A stretch of 64,000 nucleotides of DNA from Paenibacillus thalictri (GTDB taxonomy: Bacteria > Bacillota > Bacilli > Paenibacillales > NBRC-103111), in the NCBI RefSeq assembly GCF_004307995.1, contig NZ_SIRE01000002.1, forward strand, positions 62,001 through 126,000, given 5' to 3'. The position numbers were made by a program, and so were the translations under genes. The notes below the pieces were generated by a model. That model did not search any database and was not told where the DNA came from. It saw only the letters and a program-made list of their open reading frames with translations. Below are positions 1-8,505 of this stretch, piece after piece; position 1 is the stretch's first letter; each line of letters opens with the position of its first letter.

Positions 1-1282
1 GAAAGCTCATCCAGAAAATCGATTTCAGCGTGTTGAACAAAAAATGCGGGTTCATCTGCCCTTGAAGCGAAAGCAGCTCCATGATCTTCATCTGGTATTG
101 CTTCTCCATCATTTCGGTTTTCAAATTATTATGCTCAATGTAGGATTTTAAAATATTTTGGATGATCAAGTCGTATTCGTCTTTCACCCCGTAAGGGAGT
201 TGCGGAATCGGAAGGCCGGATTCGGCCAGCTTGACGACATTCATGATCGTCGACACTTTGTTATAGGTACGCCTTGTCATAATCAGCGCCAAAACAATAC
301 AGATCAGGATCGACACGGACAGCAGCAAAATCATAATTTGGCCCAATCGGATCCAGTCTTTGTACAGCGCGGAAAGCGGCGTCATGGAAACATATTTCCA
401 GTTGTTCTGGGGTGAAGTAACCGCCGTTACGTAATAAAGCTCTTTGTTGATTTCGACCGTCCCGGAGGAGTCGTTCTGATTAAAAATCGTTTTCAAATCG
501 GCTTCGCTCAGCAAATAGTCGGCATCGCTTTGCAATATAGGCTGGTTGTCTTCATTCAGCACAAAAATCGCCTGGTTGGGAAACAGGTTCAGCTCCTTTA
601 TTTTTTTCTCCATATAATCCTTGGAGACGTTCAGCACAACCAATCCCTGATCGTAAAAAAAGCGCATATAAAACGTGATGACCTGGGTCGGTTTTTTCTC
701 GAACTCGTAAGGCTTAAAACTCCTCACATTGTTCCATGCCTGCACCTTGTCCTGCTGATGCTGAAGGAAGCTGTCGAACCAGGAACGGTCAAAATAGCTG
801 TCCAGCGTAACCATGCCGCCGATGCTGGACATAAAGCTTTTATTCGGGTTGTCGGAATAAATATAGATGGAGTATAAATAAGGCCTGGAGGCGACCGAGG
901 TAACAAGGACACTTCTAATAAACGTGGAATAATTCGTAAAGTTGGGGTTCGTATTCGGATTATACTGCAGCACCTGATTCAGCATGCCGATCATTTCGGG
1001 GTTGGAGCTGAACGTCAGATTCACCGAATAAATATCGTCGGTAATCCGCTCGAGATGATTTTGCACCTGGGAAAGCAGGTTTCGGTTGTTTTTGTTCATC
1101 ATGTCTTTGATGTTGCTTTGCATGATGTAATAAGCCGAGATGCTGAGCAGCAAGACAGGCAAGGTGAAACAGGCGAGCAAAATAAGCAAATTGCGCCAAA
1201 AGAACTTCTTACTGGTAATTTTTATATTGCTGCGGACTAACGCCGAAATAGTTTTTGAACGCTCGTGAGAAATTTTTAGCAT
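1..1282 (-). CDS. Sensor histidine kinase, YesM type (3' end outside window)
   Basis: Membrane sensor kinase of the YesM/LytS-like group, presumably phosphorylating the regulator encoded just upstream. The frame is open from 1282 to the window edge (427 codons). A membrane segment lies near residues 32-53 and an extracellular sensing region follows to about residue 310. A second membrane segment lies near 312-337 (IMILLLSVSILICIVLALI), then a HAMP-like linker. The His-box QMNPHFLFNTL sits near residue 408. The catalytic ATP domain lies beyond the window. The start is uncertain: the only in-frame ATG before the first membrane segment is at 1282, which overlaps the regulator gene by 74 bp; a later TTG is possible. 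Such pairs usually control carbohydrate uptake or surface functions; the target here is unknown. Confidence 0.85.
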   Translation of the reverse strand, partial: MLKISHERSKTISALVRSNIKITSKKFFWRNLLILLACFTLPVLLLSISAYYIMQSNIKDMMNKNNRNLLSQVQNHLERITDDIYSVNLTFSSNPEMIGMLNQVLQYNPNTNPNFTNYSTFIRSVLVTSVASRPYLYSIYIYSDNPNKSFMSSIGGMVTLDSYFDRSWFDSFLQHQQDKVQAWNNVRSFKPYEFEKKPTQVITFYMRFFYDQGLVVLNVSKDYMEKKIKELNLFPNQAIFVLNEDNQPILQSDADYLLSEADLKTIFNQNDSSGTVEINKELYYVTAVTSPQNNWKYVSMTPLSALYKDWIRLGQIMILLLSVSILICIVLALIMTRRTYNKVSTIMNVVKLAESGLPIPQLPYGVKDEYDLIIQNILKSYIEHNNLKTEMMEKQYQMKIMELLSLQGQMNPHFLFNTLKSIFWMSF

Positions 1283-1937
1283 TGCTGTAGCCTACCATTT
1301 CGCTGATTTGGTATAACTTGATATCCGTCTGCAGGATGTAAGCCGCCGCTTTCTTCATCTTCACTTCAGTCACATAATCGATAAAATTAACTCCCGTTTT
1401 CTCTTTGAACAGCCGGCTGACATAGTTCTGGTTCATGTTCATCTCGGAGGCGGTTGACTGCAGCGTGACGTCTTTGTAATTTTCCTCGATATACGCCTTC
1501 ATCTTGCGGACCTTATAGTGGTCCGCGTGAGCTTGTACCGGCTCGCTTGATTCCTCGCGCCGCTCATCCAGCTCTTTTTTGATTTTACGGAATACGGTGA
1601 CAAGATCGTCAAATTTGGTTGATTTGACGATGTAATTTTTCACGCCGAGATTAATCGCCTGCTGGGCGTATTTAAAATCCTCATAAGCGCTGAGGAACAC
1701 CACCGTCACTTTTAGCTTCAGCTTCTCCAGCTCATCCGCCAGCTCCAGCCCGTTCATCACCGGCATGCGGATATCGCTGAGAATAATATCGACCGGATTC
1801 GCGCTTATATAATCCAAAGCCAACTTCCCGTTCTCAAAGCTGCCTAACATCTCGTACCCAATGTCCGCCCATGGAAAATAAGTGGACAGCCCTGCGCGAA
1901 TCTGATAATCGTCTTCCACCAAAATCAGTTTGTACAC
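1209..1937 (-). CDS. Response regulator with AraC-type DNA-binding domain, YesN type
   Basis: Cytosolic transcription regulator, expected to be phosphorylated by the kinase gene that overlaps its 3' end. Residues 1-118 form a receiver domain: acidic pocket VEDD near residue 7, phospho-acceptor in IILSDIRMP near 52, conserved Lys in KNYIVKS. The last 95 residues are a double helix-turn-helix of AraC type (VSRLFKEKTG, then YSNAKNFSRAFKNYFG). It is a compact form (242 residues) with a short linker, unlike the long YesN at 34286. GTG at 1937 is preferred over GTG at 1946 because GAGGTGG lies at the right distance before it. A good sigma-A-type promoter lies about 70 bp upstream. Confidence 0.9.
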   Translation of the reverse strand: MYKLILVEDDYQIRAGLSTYFPWADIGYEMLGSFENGKLALDYISANPVDIILSDIRMPVMNGLELADELEKLKLKVTVVFLSAYEDFKYAQQAINLGVKNYIVKSTKFDDLVTVFRKIKKELDERREESSEPVQAHADHYKVRKMKAYIEENYKDVTLQSTASEMNMNQNYVSRLFKEKTGVNFIDYVTEVKMKKAAAYILQTDIKLYQISEMVGYSNAKNFSRAFKNYFGVSPQQYKNYQ

Positions 1938-2002
1938 TCCGACCACCTCGCTGCCGCATCAACACATCGCTTCAGACCATCCGGCTGGTTGCGTTTTCAA
2001 TC

Positions 2003-2031
2003 ATTTTAGCATTGATATACCAGTTGTTCAA
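2003..2031 (-). promoter_or_regulatory. Sigma-A-type promoter for the yesN-like/yesM-like pair
   Basis: Read on the minus strand: TTGAAC (2031-2026), a 17-nt spacer, then TAAAAT (2008-2003). This lies about 70 bp upstream of the GTG at 1937. The boxes and spacing are seen directly; promoter activity is inferred. Confidence 0.6.
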
Positions 2032-2077
2032 TGCATATTGCGTTTTTCATATATCTGCGTTGAGATCGAATTAAATT

Positions 2078-2092
2078 TTACATTTAATGTAA
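2078..2092. promoter_or_regulatory. Perfect 15-bp palindrome upstream of the promoter
   Basis: TTACATTTAATGTAA has 7-bp perfect arms around a single T. It sits about 47 bp upstream of the -35 box of the preceding promoter, a suitable place for an activator or autoregulator site. The binding protein is unknown. The half-site TTACATT also occurs in the repeated motif at 31964-32122. Confidence 0.35.
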
Positions 2093-2124
2093 GAAAAACT
2101 TCTGATCGAAGCCCTTCAAGGATG

Positions 2125-2156
2125 AAAAACCGTCCGGTGAAAAATCGCCGGACGGT
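2125..2156 (-). terminator. Rho-independent terminator, minus strand
   Basis: A 9-bp perfect stem ACCGTCCGG/CCGGACGGT (2129-2137 with 2148-2156) has an A/T-rich loop and is followed on the minus strand by TTTT. It would stop minus-strand transcription coming from the 2190-2850 region before it reaches the two-component genes. Confidence 0.7.
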
Positions 2157-2191
2157 CCTTGGTGTTATGAGTTACTGTCGCGCGTTGGGGC

Positions 2192-2308
2192 GGGGATGAA
2201 TATGGAGTTCCACCCGCTCGTTAACATCGCGCCCTCAGGATTAGATGTTGTGGTTAGGGCACGATGTTAAAGGCGGCCGCTCCGCTGCTCCACTCCATAC
2301 TCATCCCT
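2192..2308. repeat. Long imperfect inverted repeat / structured element of unknown type
   Basis: Two nested pairs of arms form one long stem. The outer arms 2193-2208 and 2292-2307 match at 15 of 16 positions. The inner arms 2221-2235 and 2256-2270 match at 14 of 15. Downstream on the plus strand (about 2352-2360) comes a strong ribosome-binding sequence AGGAGGTGAG and a GTG codon that opens only a 7-codon frame. This could be the 5' end of a decayed transposable element or a structured RNA. No known RNA or IS family was recognised. Confidence 0.5.
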
Positions 2309-2480
2309 TCGTTCTTCTACGTGCTCATTCATCTCACCGGCCTTTACAACAATAGGAGGTGAGACGCGATCGTGGCAACCTTCGCAAACCAGTAATTTGA
2401 ATCCATGGGGTGTCTCTCAGCATGTTCTAATGAAGCGATTTACCATATATTTACAAATGCATAAATCGAAGCAAATAATT

Positions 2481-2685
2481 CTATATAAGTTGAACCAAAG
2501 AACTGCCGGGAATGGCAAAGTGAAATGGAGAAAGGGAATGGTCTTGCCAGCGAGTTTTGGCTTTGAATTCCTACAAACCGCAGGCCCATTTCATCAAAGG
2601 AATTCAAAACAAGCTGTCTGAAGCGGGCAAGACGATCCCTTTCGGAATGAAACGGACTTCAAATCATTGGTTCAACTTATATAGC
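2481..2685. mobile_element. MITE-like palindromic element, about 205 bp
   Basis: The ends are an 18-bp perfect inverted repeat, CTATATAAGTTGAACCAA at 2481-2498 and its complement at 2668-2685. The arms stay similar inward (AAAGGG, TCTTGCC, TTTGAATTCCT and CCGCAGGCCC recur in inverted order), so the whole element folds back on itself around about 2580. It encodes no transposase. A diverged copy of the right terminus follows at about 2713-2734. Overlapping short frames in the region look fortuitous. Terminal repeats, lack of coding capacity and size fit a miniature inverted-repeat element; target-site duplications could not be assigned. Confidence 0.6.
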
Positions 2686-2752
2686 AAGAGCAGAGTGCGG
2701 ACTACCAAAACATGGGTTCAATTTATACAGCAATCCCAAATTCGTTAAATAA

Positions 2753-2776
2753 GGCAGGCTGCACCGGCAGCCTGCC
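2753..2776. terminator. Hairpin terminator, probably for the S-layer gene
   Basis: The stem GGCAGGCTGC (2753-2762) pairs with GCAGCCTGCC (2767-2776). The plus strand continues TCTCTTTCTCT and the minus strand TTATTT. It lies about 80 bp past the stop codon of the large minus-strand surface protein, its most likely client. Confidence 0.6.
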
Positions 2777-2853
2777 TCTCTTTCTCTAGAAACACATCAG
2801 CATACCGGCAAGCGGTGCCGCTGATGGAACAACCATGATGATGTAGCGCCAAA

Positions 2854-5800
2854 TTACTTGACTTGGTCCTGAAGTTTTTTGGCCAATACTTCACTGCCGT
2901 CAGAGCTTCTGGACGCTTCGTGTGTTACGCTTGCTTCTTCTACCGCACCAAAACCCCAATGAGCTTTGGTCACATCCGGGAACGTAACTTCGGCATCCGT
3001 CAACGGACCGCGGAACAAGATGTTATTGATCAGCGTGACCGCTTCGACGCGAATGATGTTATCGGCCGGTTTAAACGTTCCATCCGGATAACCGCCTGCC
3101 AAGCTGTTGCGGTACAACGCTTCAATCGCATCGCTCGACCAGCGTCCCTGTGCATCTGCAAAATGCGGTGTTATCGCCGCAGACATATCCAGCTTCAGGA
3201 ACCTTGCCAGAACAACTGCCAATTCCTCGCGGGAAATCGGCTTATCCGGCTGGAAGCTGCCGTCTTCGAAGCCGTTGAAAATACCGCTATCCGTCACCGT
3301 GCCGATATAACCGGCAGCCCAATGTGTGGTAGGCACATCGGTATATACGCTTGCACCTTCCGTGGCCGCTCCGCCGTTCAGCAATCTGGCGATGATCGCC
3401 GACAGCTCAGCGCGGGTCAGCGTTCTTTGCGGCTTAAATTCGCCGTCTGGATAACCCAGAATGTAGCGTTGATGCTGGATATTCTCGAAACGCTTGGAGA
3501 ATAACAGCACTTTCAGCGACGATTTCGAAGAGTCGGATTCCACGGCTGCTGCATCGCTGCCTGCGAATTGACCTTTGAGCTCAACAACGCTTTCGGCAGC
3601 ATTGATTTGCGGGAAACGCAGCTTCACGGTATGGCTGCCCGTTTGGCCTGGAGCCAAATCGGCAACTGTCCATGTGATTGCATTGCCGGTTACAACGCCT
3701 CCGTCAGCGTCAACGACAATTGCATTGTCCGGAATCGCAATGGAGACTTCTCCGGATTTTAATACGGCGTTGCCATTATTCGCAAAAGTGGCTGTAACAA
3801 GCGCTTCGGTACCTTCTTCGTACATATTATTTTTGACCGACAAGTTCAGCGCCAGCTTGGGTGCCGTATTGCCGTTATCTACCGGGGTAGACTCCGTTGG
3901 CGCAATATATCCGCCGCCACCGCCGCCGGATGAACTGCTGCTGAGTATCGGGTTCATCTTCACGTCGTGTTTGACAATGTCCCACTCCACCGGAATGGTT
4001 GGGCTTGTATACGGGTAATAACCCGGCTTAGTAACTACAACCGTATAATCCGCTTCCGGATAGACCATGTACGCATATTTGCCAAGCGCGCTGCTTGTTT
4101 GCGGGTTCGCGTTCTTATTGGGCTCGAATTCAGGCAGTACAGTCAGATTAACCAAAGTCCCCGGCGTACGCCCATTGTCAATATTTCTTTGCGTATTGGC
4201 ATAACGCAGTTCCACGTTGGCACCCTCAATTACCGCTCCGGTATAAGCGTTGGTAATCGTTCCGTATGGGTCGATCAACGCTTCCGTGATGTTCATTTCG
4301 CCGTTGCTCGAAACTTTAACGACAGGGAGCGAGCCGTCCGCTTTGCGGTTCATCACAACTTCCTTATCCTGCTTCCCGGCTTCGGACATAACATACTTGA
4401 TTTCTATTTCGTATTCGGTATTAGCAGCAATGTTATCCGCAATGTCTGCACTAAATACACCGTTAGCTCCCAGTGTGAAAGCTTTCGGGTGGCCGGCTCC
4501 ATCCTCAATATAGCCGCCGCCTTTAGCCTTCAAGTATACTTTCATTTTGCCGAGCAAATCCGCGCCCAGCAGTTCGATTTTCTGGTCAGGCGTTTGCAGG
4601 CCGACGATACCGGTAATCGTTTTCGAGGAATCAAATGATTGCCCGCCGCCTGTCACTTCTTGGGTTACGGGTGCTTTTTGCGTATACGTTACAAGAGTTT
4701 CGCCATCTTTCGTTTGAACCGGCTTCGTAATCTCCAGGTTATAAACGACTCCCGCTCCGCCACGTGGTACGGCGATAGAATAATTCCCGTTGGCATCGGT
4801 AATGGCTTCGCCGGCGAAATCGATAACTCCGTCCCCGTCAAAATCATTCGTCACCTTCACAACGGAGCCTGGAGCCGGAATCGTTTGTCCGTTGACCGTA
4901 TTCGTAATGACACCGTAAATTTTTGCCGGCTGGAACGAAATCATAATTTGTTCTTCGCCTTGAAGTCCTTTTGTCGGGTCGTTCACTGTCGCTTTTACAG
5001 GAATTTCACGCGATATGATGCCTTCAATCGCTTCCGATTTGTACAAAATCGTTGCTTTGCCTTGCGCATCGGTTCTGGCTTTGCCTTTATTCAAGCCGCC
5101 TTCGGTGTAGCCGTTAGCGAAAGTTCCTACCGCTGCACTAAATACAACTTCGGTGTCCGCAACAGGGTTGCCCTGCTGATCCAGCACAACGGCGGTCAGC
5201 TCGGATTGCGACGTCCCATCGCCGACAATCGATGTCGGATTGGCTGTCAGCTTGATGCTGAATGGAGCAAGAACAAAATTTTCCACGATGTCGGTCTGCC
5301 CGACGGCAGCGGGCAGCGCACGGATGATTTTCTTTTGCGTGCCGTATCCCGATTTTTCAACAACCATCAAATAATTTTTAGCCGGAACGTTAGGGAACAG
5401 ATACGCACCGTCAGCGCCGGTTACCGCCTTCACAGGCTGCTCGATGCCGCCGCCGTCTTTGATTGTAATGACTTTAGTGCCTGTCGGATCGTACAACGTT
5501 ACGGTAGCTCCCTCAATTGGAGGATTGCTGCCGGCTTGATCCGTCACGGTTCCTTTTAAGTTTACCGAGGAAACCACATTAAATACGTTGTTGGCGAGAC
5601 GGGAGTCGGCTTCTGCAAGCAGCTCTGTGGCACCTTTGAACGCCTTGAACTCAGGTGTATATTGACCTGTCGTAACTTGGTCAGGCAGCCGGTAAGTGAC
5701 GTATTCCCACCGCTTATAACCGGCGTTTGTTTCTTTTAAAGTTAATTCAACCTGCTTTTCCATACCTTCTTGTCCATAAAACAAGATGGCGATGACTTTG

Positions 5801-7791
5801 TCTGCATCCGGTGTGCTGAGCGCAGACAATTTGAGCGGATCACCCGGGGCTACAATCACAGGATCCGTGTCCGTATAATTGCGGCTTCCGACCCACCCGT
5901 CGAGTGGTGCCCGTAATTGATTGTCAACAGGTACGTTGACTTGAGATTTGCCTGAATTGCCTGCGATATCGTGCAGATTGCCGGTACCCGGATCATACGA
6001 TACGGTTACGACGTCACCGATGCTGACCGGATCGGCCAAAGTCAGAACAACAACCGGGCCGTTGTAGGTGATGCCGGTTACCGTTGCCGGGACACCCTGC
6101 ACATTGACGGTAAGTCCGCTTATGTTAAGCAATTCGACGGGTTCGTTATAAGTAAGCTCAACCGTCTTTGGTGCGCCGTCCTTGACAACTCCGCTAACAA
6201 TTTCCGGCTTCACCCGGTCGATCAAGTAATTGGAGAATGGTGCAGCCGGATTTCCGAGCAAGTCGGTGGTCGTGCCTCCCGCAGGTGTGTAAGAAATGTA
6301 CACATCTTCGCCTGCGACGGGTCTGTCGATCGTCAGAACAGCCTCGCCTTTGTCGTAAGTCACACCCGTTACCGTCACTGGACCATAGGTGCTGAACGTT
6401 ACGCTGTAGCCTTGCGGTGTTAAGCTATCCGTTAGTGTGATCGGTTTATCATAAGCGACTCTCAATTTGAACGGATCTTCCACCGGATCGGATTCCACCT
6501 TAGCCGACTTAATCACCGGTGACTTGGCGGTAAACTTAACCTTCGCCGAAGCCAATGCATAGATCGTGCCGTCAAAGCCGTTCCAATCAAACGAGATCTC
6601 ATCCCCGTTCCAGCCGGGTGCCGGGGTGAATGTTAGCTGATCAAGCTGCGCAAGCGTCAGCTCCCTTTCGCCGTTTGACAGTGTGACAGGAGTTCCGTTC
6701 AGTTTCAACGTGCCCCCGGTCGGCAGTGAAGTCAGCTTCACCTTAGCAAGCGGGTCAGGAGTGGTATCCAAATCGAAAAATTTACCTGCAAACATGCTTT
6801 GATTCAAAGCCACCGTATCGGTTCTGTTTGTGGAGATTTCGATATCCTTCACGATAGCCGGCTTGTTGGATGCCCAAATATCCTGAGCTTTTTTAGGCGA
6901 ATTTTTACCGCTTTCCACAACATATTCGTATAAAATGACATTCGCCGTATAATTTTCAGCAGCTTTAATGTCAGGTTCCGTATTGCCGGTGTTAAACGTT
7001 GCCGTTACCGGAACTTCAATACCTGCCGTTGGCGTGCTGACGACTTGAGTGATCGTCCCCACGTTATTGCCTGTGGAATCAAGCAAATTGACCTCGACAA
7101 GATAAGACTTTCCGGCTCCGCCAGGGGTGGCGATCACTCCGGTATTAACCGTCCTTGTTGTTGTGCCGCCGCCGTTGCCGTTCAGCACAGTCGCCGGTTT
7201 GATCGTAGCCATATCTCTTGGGCCGTTGTTCAGTACAAACTGCCCCCAATCCACGGTGACCACCCAATTGTATTTTTTGGGATTCTGCTTGTCGTCTACC
7301 CGGATCTCCACGTAATTATCGCCGTGTTTGACCATATCGGGATCCAAATAAAGGATGGTCGTATTCCAAGTGTCGTTATTGCCTGACAGGTTGCCGATTT
7401 CCCTTATTGTTGGCAGTGTGCTGCCCGGAAGCTTTTGCCCGAAAAAGACGCGGTCCCACTCGCCTTGCTCTTCGTCCACGTCATTGGCACGGATCAACAG
7501 CGCAACACTGTCGAGAGGCGGGCTGTCATCCGGGACATTGATATTAAACTCAATGGGCCATTTCGCGTTATTTTGGGCGCCTCCCAGCGGATTTCCTACG
7601 GCAATATCCATATCGCCGTCCGCGGAGCCTGTGCCATTAGTTCCCACATTATCACGATCCGTAAGGTAAGAAGCACCCGCTGCTGCGGCTGCAGCCGGAA
7701 CAGGAGCAGAACCTGCGCCAATCACTGAAGAAACAGCAATGACCGATGCCATAAACGCGGATAACCACTTGCTTTTTTTAAAAATCCTCAC
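2854..7791 (-). CDS. Large SLH-domain cell-surface (S-layer-type) protein
   Basis: A secreted 1645-residue protein. A signal peptide is clear (MRIFKKSK, hydrophobic core, Ala-rich cleavage area near 30-40). The middle holds Ig-like modules: SwmB-type repeats around 420-630 (two units ending in YDPGTGNLHDIAGN-like text), a carboxypeptidase-regulatory-like module near 740-830 (GTVTDQAG, YLFPNVPAKNY), and an invasin/Big-1 module near 845-950 (LTANPTSIVGDGTSQSEL). Two more regulatory-like modules follow. A Ser/Gly hinge (SSSSSGGGGGG) precedes a DUF11-like domain, and the last 215 residues carry three SLH motifs (GYPDGEFKP, GFEDGSFQP, GYPDGTFKP) for binding pyruvylated cell-wall polymer. The start is GTG 7791 behind GGGAGAG. 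No enzymatic domain was seen; a structural or adhesive role is inferred. Confidence 0.9.
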   Translation of the reverse strand: MRIFKKSKWLSAFMASVIAVSSVIGAGSAPVPAAAAAAGASYLTDRDNVGTNGTGSADGDMDIAVGNPLGGAQNNAKWPIEFNINVPDDSPPLDSVALLIRANDVDEEQGEWDRVFFGQKLPGSTLPTIREIGNLSGNNDTWNTTILYLDPDMVKHGDNYVEIRVDDKQNPKKYNWVVTVDWGQFVLNNGPRDMATIKPATVLNGNGGGTTTRTVNTGVIATPGGAGKSYLVEVNLLDSTGNNVGTITQVVSTPTAGIEVPVTATFNTGNTEPDIKAAENYTANVILYEYVVESGKNSPKKAQDIWASNKPAIVKDIEISTNRTDTVALNQSMFAGKFFDLDTTPDPLAKVKLTSLPTGGTLKLNGTPVTLSNGERELTLAQLDQLTFTPAPGWNGDEISFDWNGFDGTIYALASAKVKFTAKSPVIKSAKVESDPVEDPFKLRVAYDKPITLTDSLTPQGYSVTFSTYGPVTVTGVTYDKGEAVLTIDRPVAGEDVYISYTPAGGTTTDLLGNPAAPFSNYLIDRVKPEIVSGVVKDGAPKTVELTYNEPVELLNISGLTVNVQGVPATVTGITYNGPVVVLTLADPVSIGDVVTVSYDPGTGNLHDIAGNSGKSQVNVPVDNQLRAPLDGWVGSRNYTDTDPVIVAPGDPLKLSALSTPDADKVIAILFYGQEGMEKQVELTLKETNAGYKRWEYVTYRLPDQVTTGQYTPEFKAFKGATELLAEADSRLANNVFNVVSSVNLKGTVTDQAGSNPPIEGATVTLYDPTGTKVITIKDGGGIEQPVKAVTGADGAYLFPNVPAKNYLMVVEKSGYGTQKKIIRALPAAVGQTDIVENFVLAPFSIKLTANPTSIVGDGTSQSELTAVVLDQQGNPVADTEVVFSAAVGTFANGYTEGGLNKGKARTDAQGKATILYKSEAIEGIISREIPVKATVNDPTKGLQGEEQIMISFQPAKIYGVITNTVNGQTIPAPGSVVKVTNDFDGDGVIDFAGEAITDANGNYSIAVPRGGAGVVYNLEITKPVQTKDGETLVTYTQKAPVTQEVTGGGQSFDSSKTITGIVGLQTPDQKIELLGADLLGKMKVYLKAKGGGYIEDGAGHPKAFTLGANGVFSADIADNIAANTEYEIEIKYVMSEAGKQDKEVVMNRKADGSLPVVKVSSNGEMNITEALIDPYGTITNAYTGAVIEGANVELRYANTQRNIDNGRTPGTLVNLTVLPEFEPNKNANPQTSSALGKYAYMVYPEADYTVVVTKPGYYPYTSPTIPVEWDIVKHDVKMNPILSSSSSGGGGGGYIAPTESTPVDNGNTAPKLALNLSVKNNMYEEGTEALVTATFANNGNAVLKSGEVSIAIPDNAIVVDADGGVVTGNAITWTVADLAPGQTGSHTVKLRFPQINAAESVVELKGQFAGSDAAAVESDSSKSSLKVLLFSKRFENIQHQRYILGYPDGEFKPQRTLTRAELSAIIARLLNGGAATEGASVYTDVPTTHWAAGYIGTVTDSGIFNGFEDGSFQPDKPISREELAVVLARFLKLDMSAAITPHFADAQGRWSSDAIEALYRNSLAGGYPDGTFKPADNIIRVEAVTLINNILFRGPLTDAEVTFPDVTKAHWGFGAVEEASVTHEASRSSDGSEVLAKKLQDQVK

Positions 7792-8038
7792 TTACTTTCT
7801 CTCCCTTCATCAGCAAAACAAACCTTCCTATCACCGCTAGCTGCCTAGCCAACTCCGCACGCAAGCCGCATATGGCGAAGCACTATTCCCCGTATGCTCC
7901 TGCACAAATCTCCTCCTTCACCTCAACATGATTCCATGCCCTCCTCCAGTTCCTCAGAACACATCTGCTTCTGCAATTTTCGTAAGGCGGACACAGCAAC
8001 TGCATATTCATACATATCGTGGGACTTGCACACATGTC

Positions 8039-8127
8039 AGTATATACAACCGGGCTGACCAAACTCTGACCAAGCTGTTCGACTGCACGAGGCTGGTTAT
8101 CGTTTGGTCAGTCAAGCGGTATATACT
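8039..8127. repeat. 26-bp-arm inverted repeat upstream of a small gene
   Basis: The left arm 8039-8064 and right arm 8102-8127 are imperfect inverted copies: AGTATATAC at the outside and GACCAAAC at the inside match exactly, with a few mismatches between. Inside the 37-nt loop the octamer CTGACCAA recurs, also present in the left arm. No U-run follows, so it is not an obvious terminator. It may be an operator, an mRNA leader structure for the gene at 8166, or a very small mobile element. The rest of 7792-8165 shows nothing else that can be named. Confidence 0.45.
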
Positions 8128-8165
8128 ACAATAAGCAGCGTTACATTACGGGGAGGTTGAGAATC

Positions 8166-8429
8166 TTGATACGCATTCAGTTAGGCGATAAATCCGTACC
8201 GGTCATTCTGCCGGAAGTTGTCCAGACAGGCGGGTTTTCTGAAGAGTTGATCCAAACAGTAAAGGAGAAGGTCGGCTACATACAAAAAAAGGACGGCCGC
8301 ATTCGCGAGTGTTTAAAACACATCACGATAAGCAACCAGCCTTATGGATGGGAGACTGTCTTGAATTTCGGCGATCAAGAAGAAGACACCGTTGTCTTCT
8401 GGATCCGCGAACCCCTTGCCAAAAAATAA
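8166..8429 (+). CDS. Small hypothetical protein, 87 aa
   Basis: Not recognised. Soluble, mixed-charge sequence without signal peptide or membrane segment; starts MIRIQLGDKSVPV and ends in WIREPLAKK. GGGGAGG at 8150-8156 gives 9-nt spacing to TTG 8166, so this start is chosen over TTG 8157, which would abut the ribosome-binding site. It stands alone between the S-layer gene (divergent) and a response regulator (convergent), behind the long inverted repeat at 8039-8127. Coding is supported by the ribosome-binding site and position; no function can be proposed. Confidence 0.65.
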   Translation: MIRIQLGDKSVPVILPEVVQTGGFSEELIQTVKEKVGYIQKKDGRIRECLKHITISNQPYGWETVLNFGDQEEDTVVFWIREPLAKK

Positions 8430-8468
8430 GAACCTTCTAAGCGAAGCTCCTTGGTGATAATGTGAAAA

Positions 8469-8493
8469 GGCAGCCCATACTAGCGAGGCTGCC
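8469..8493 (-). terminator. Terminator of the SARP-type regulator gene
   Basis: GGCAGCC (8469-8475) pairs with GGCTGCC (8487-8493). On the minus strand the hairpin is followed by TTTTC, just after the stop of the gene at 8506. Confidence 0.65.
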
Positions 8494-8505
8494 CGTCGTT
8501 TCTTC

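Noticed and set aside
2397..2748. Two short overlapping plus-strand frames
   Set aside because: They fall across the MITE-like palindrome and its flanks; coding is best explained by chance.
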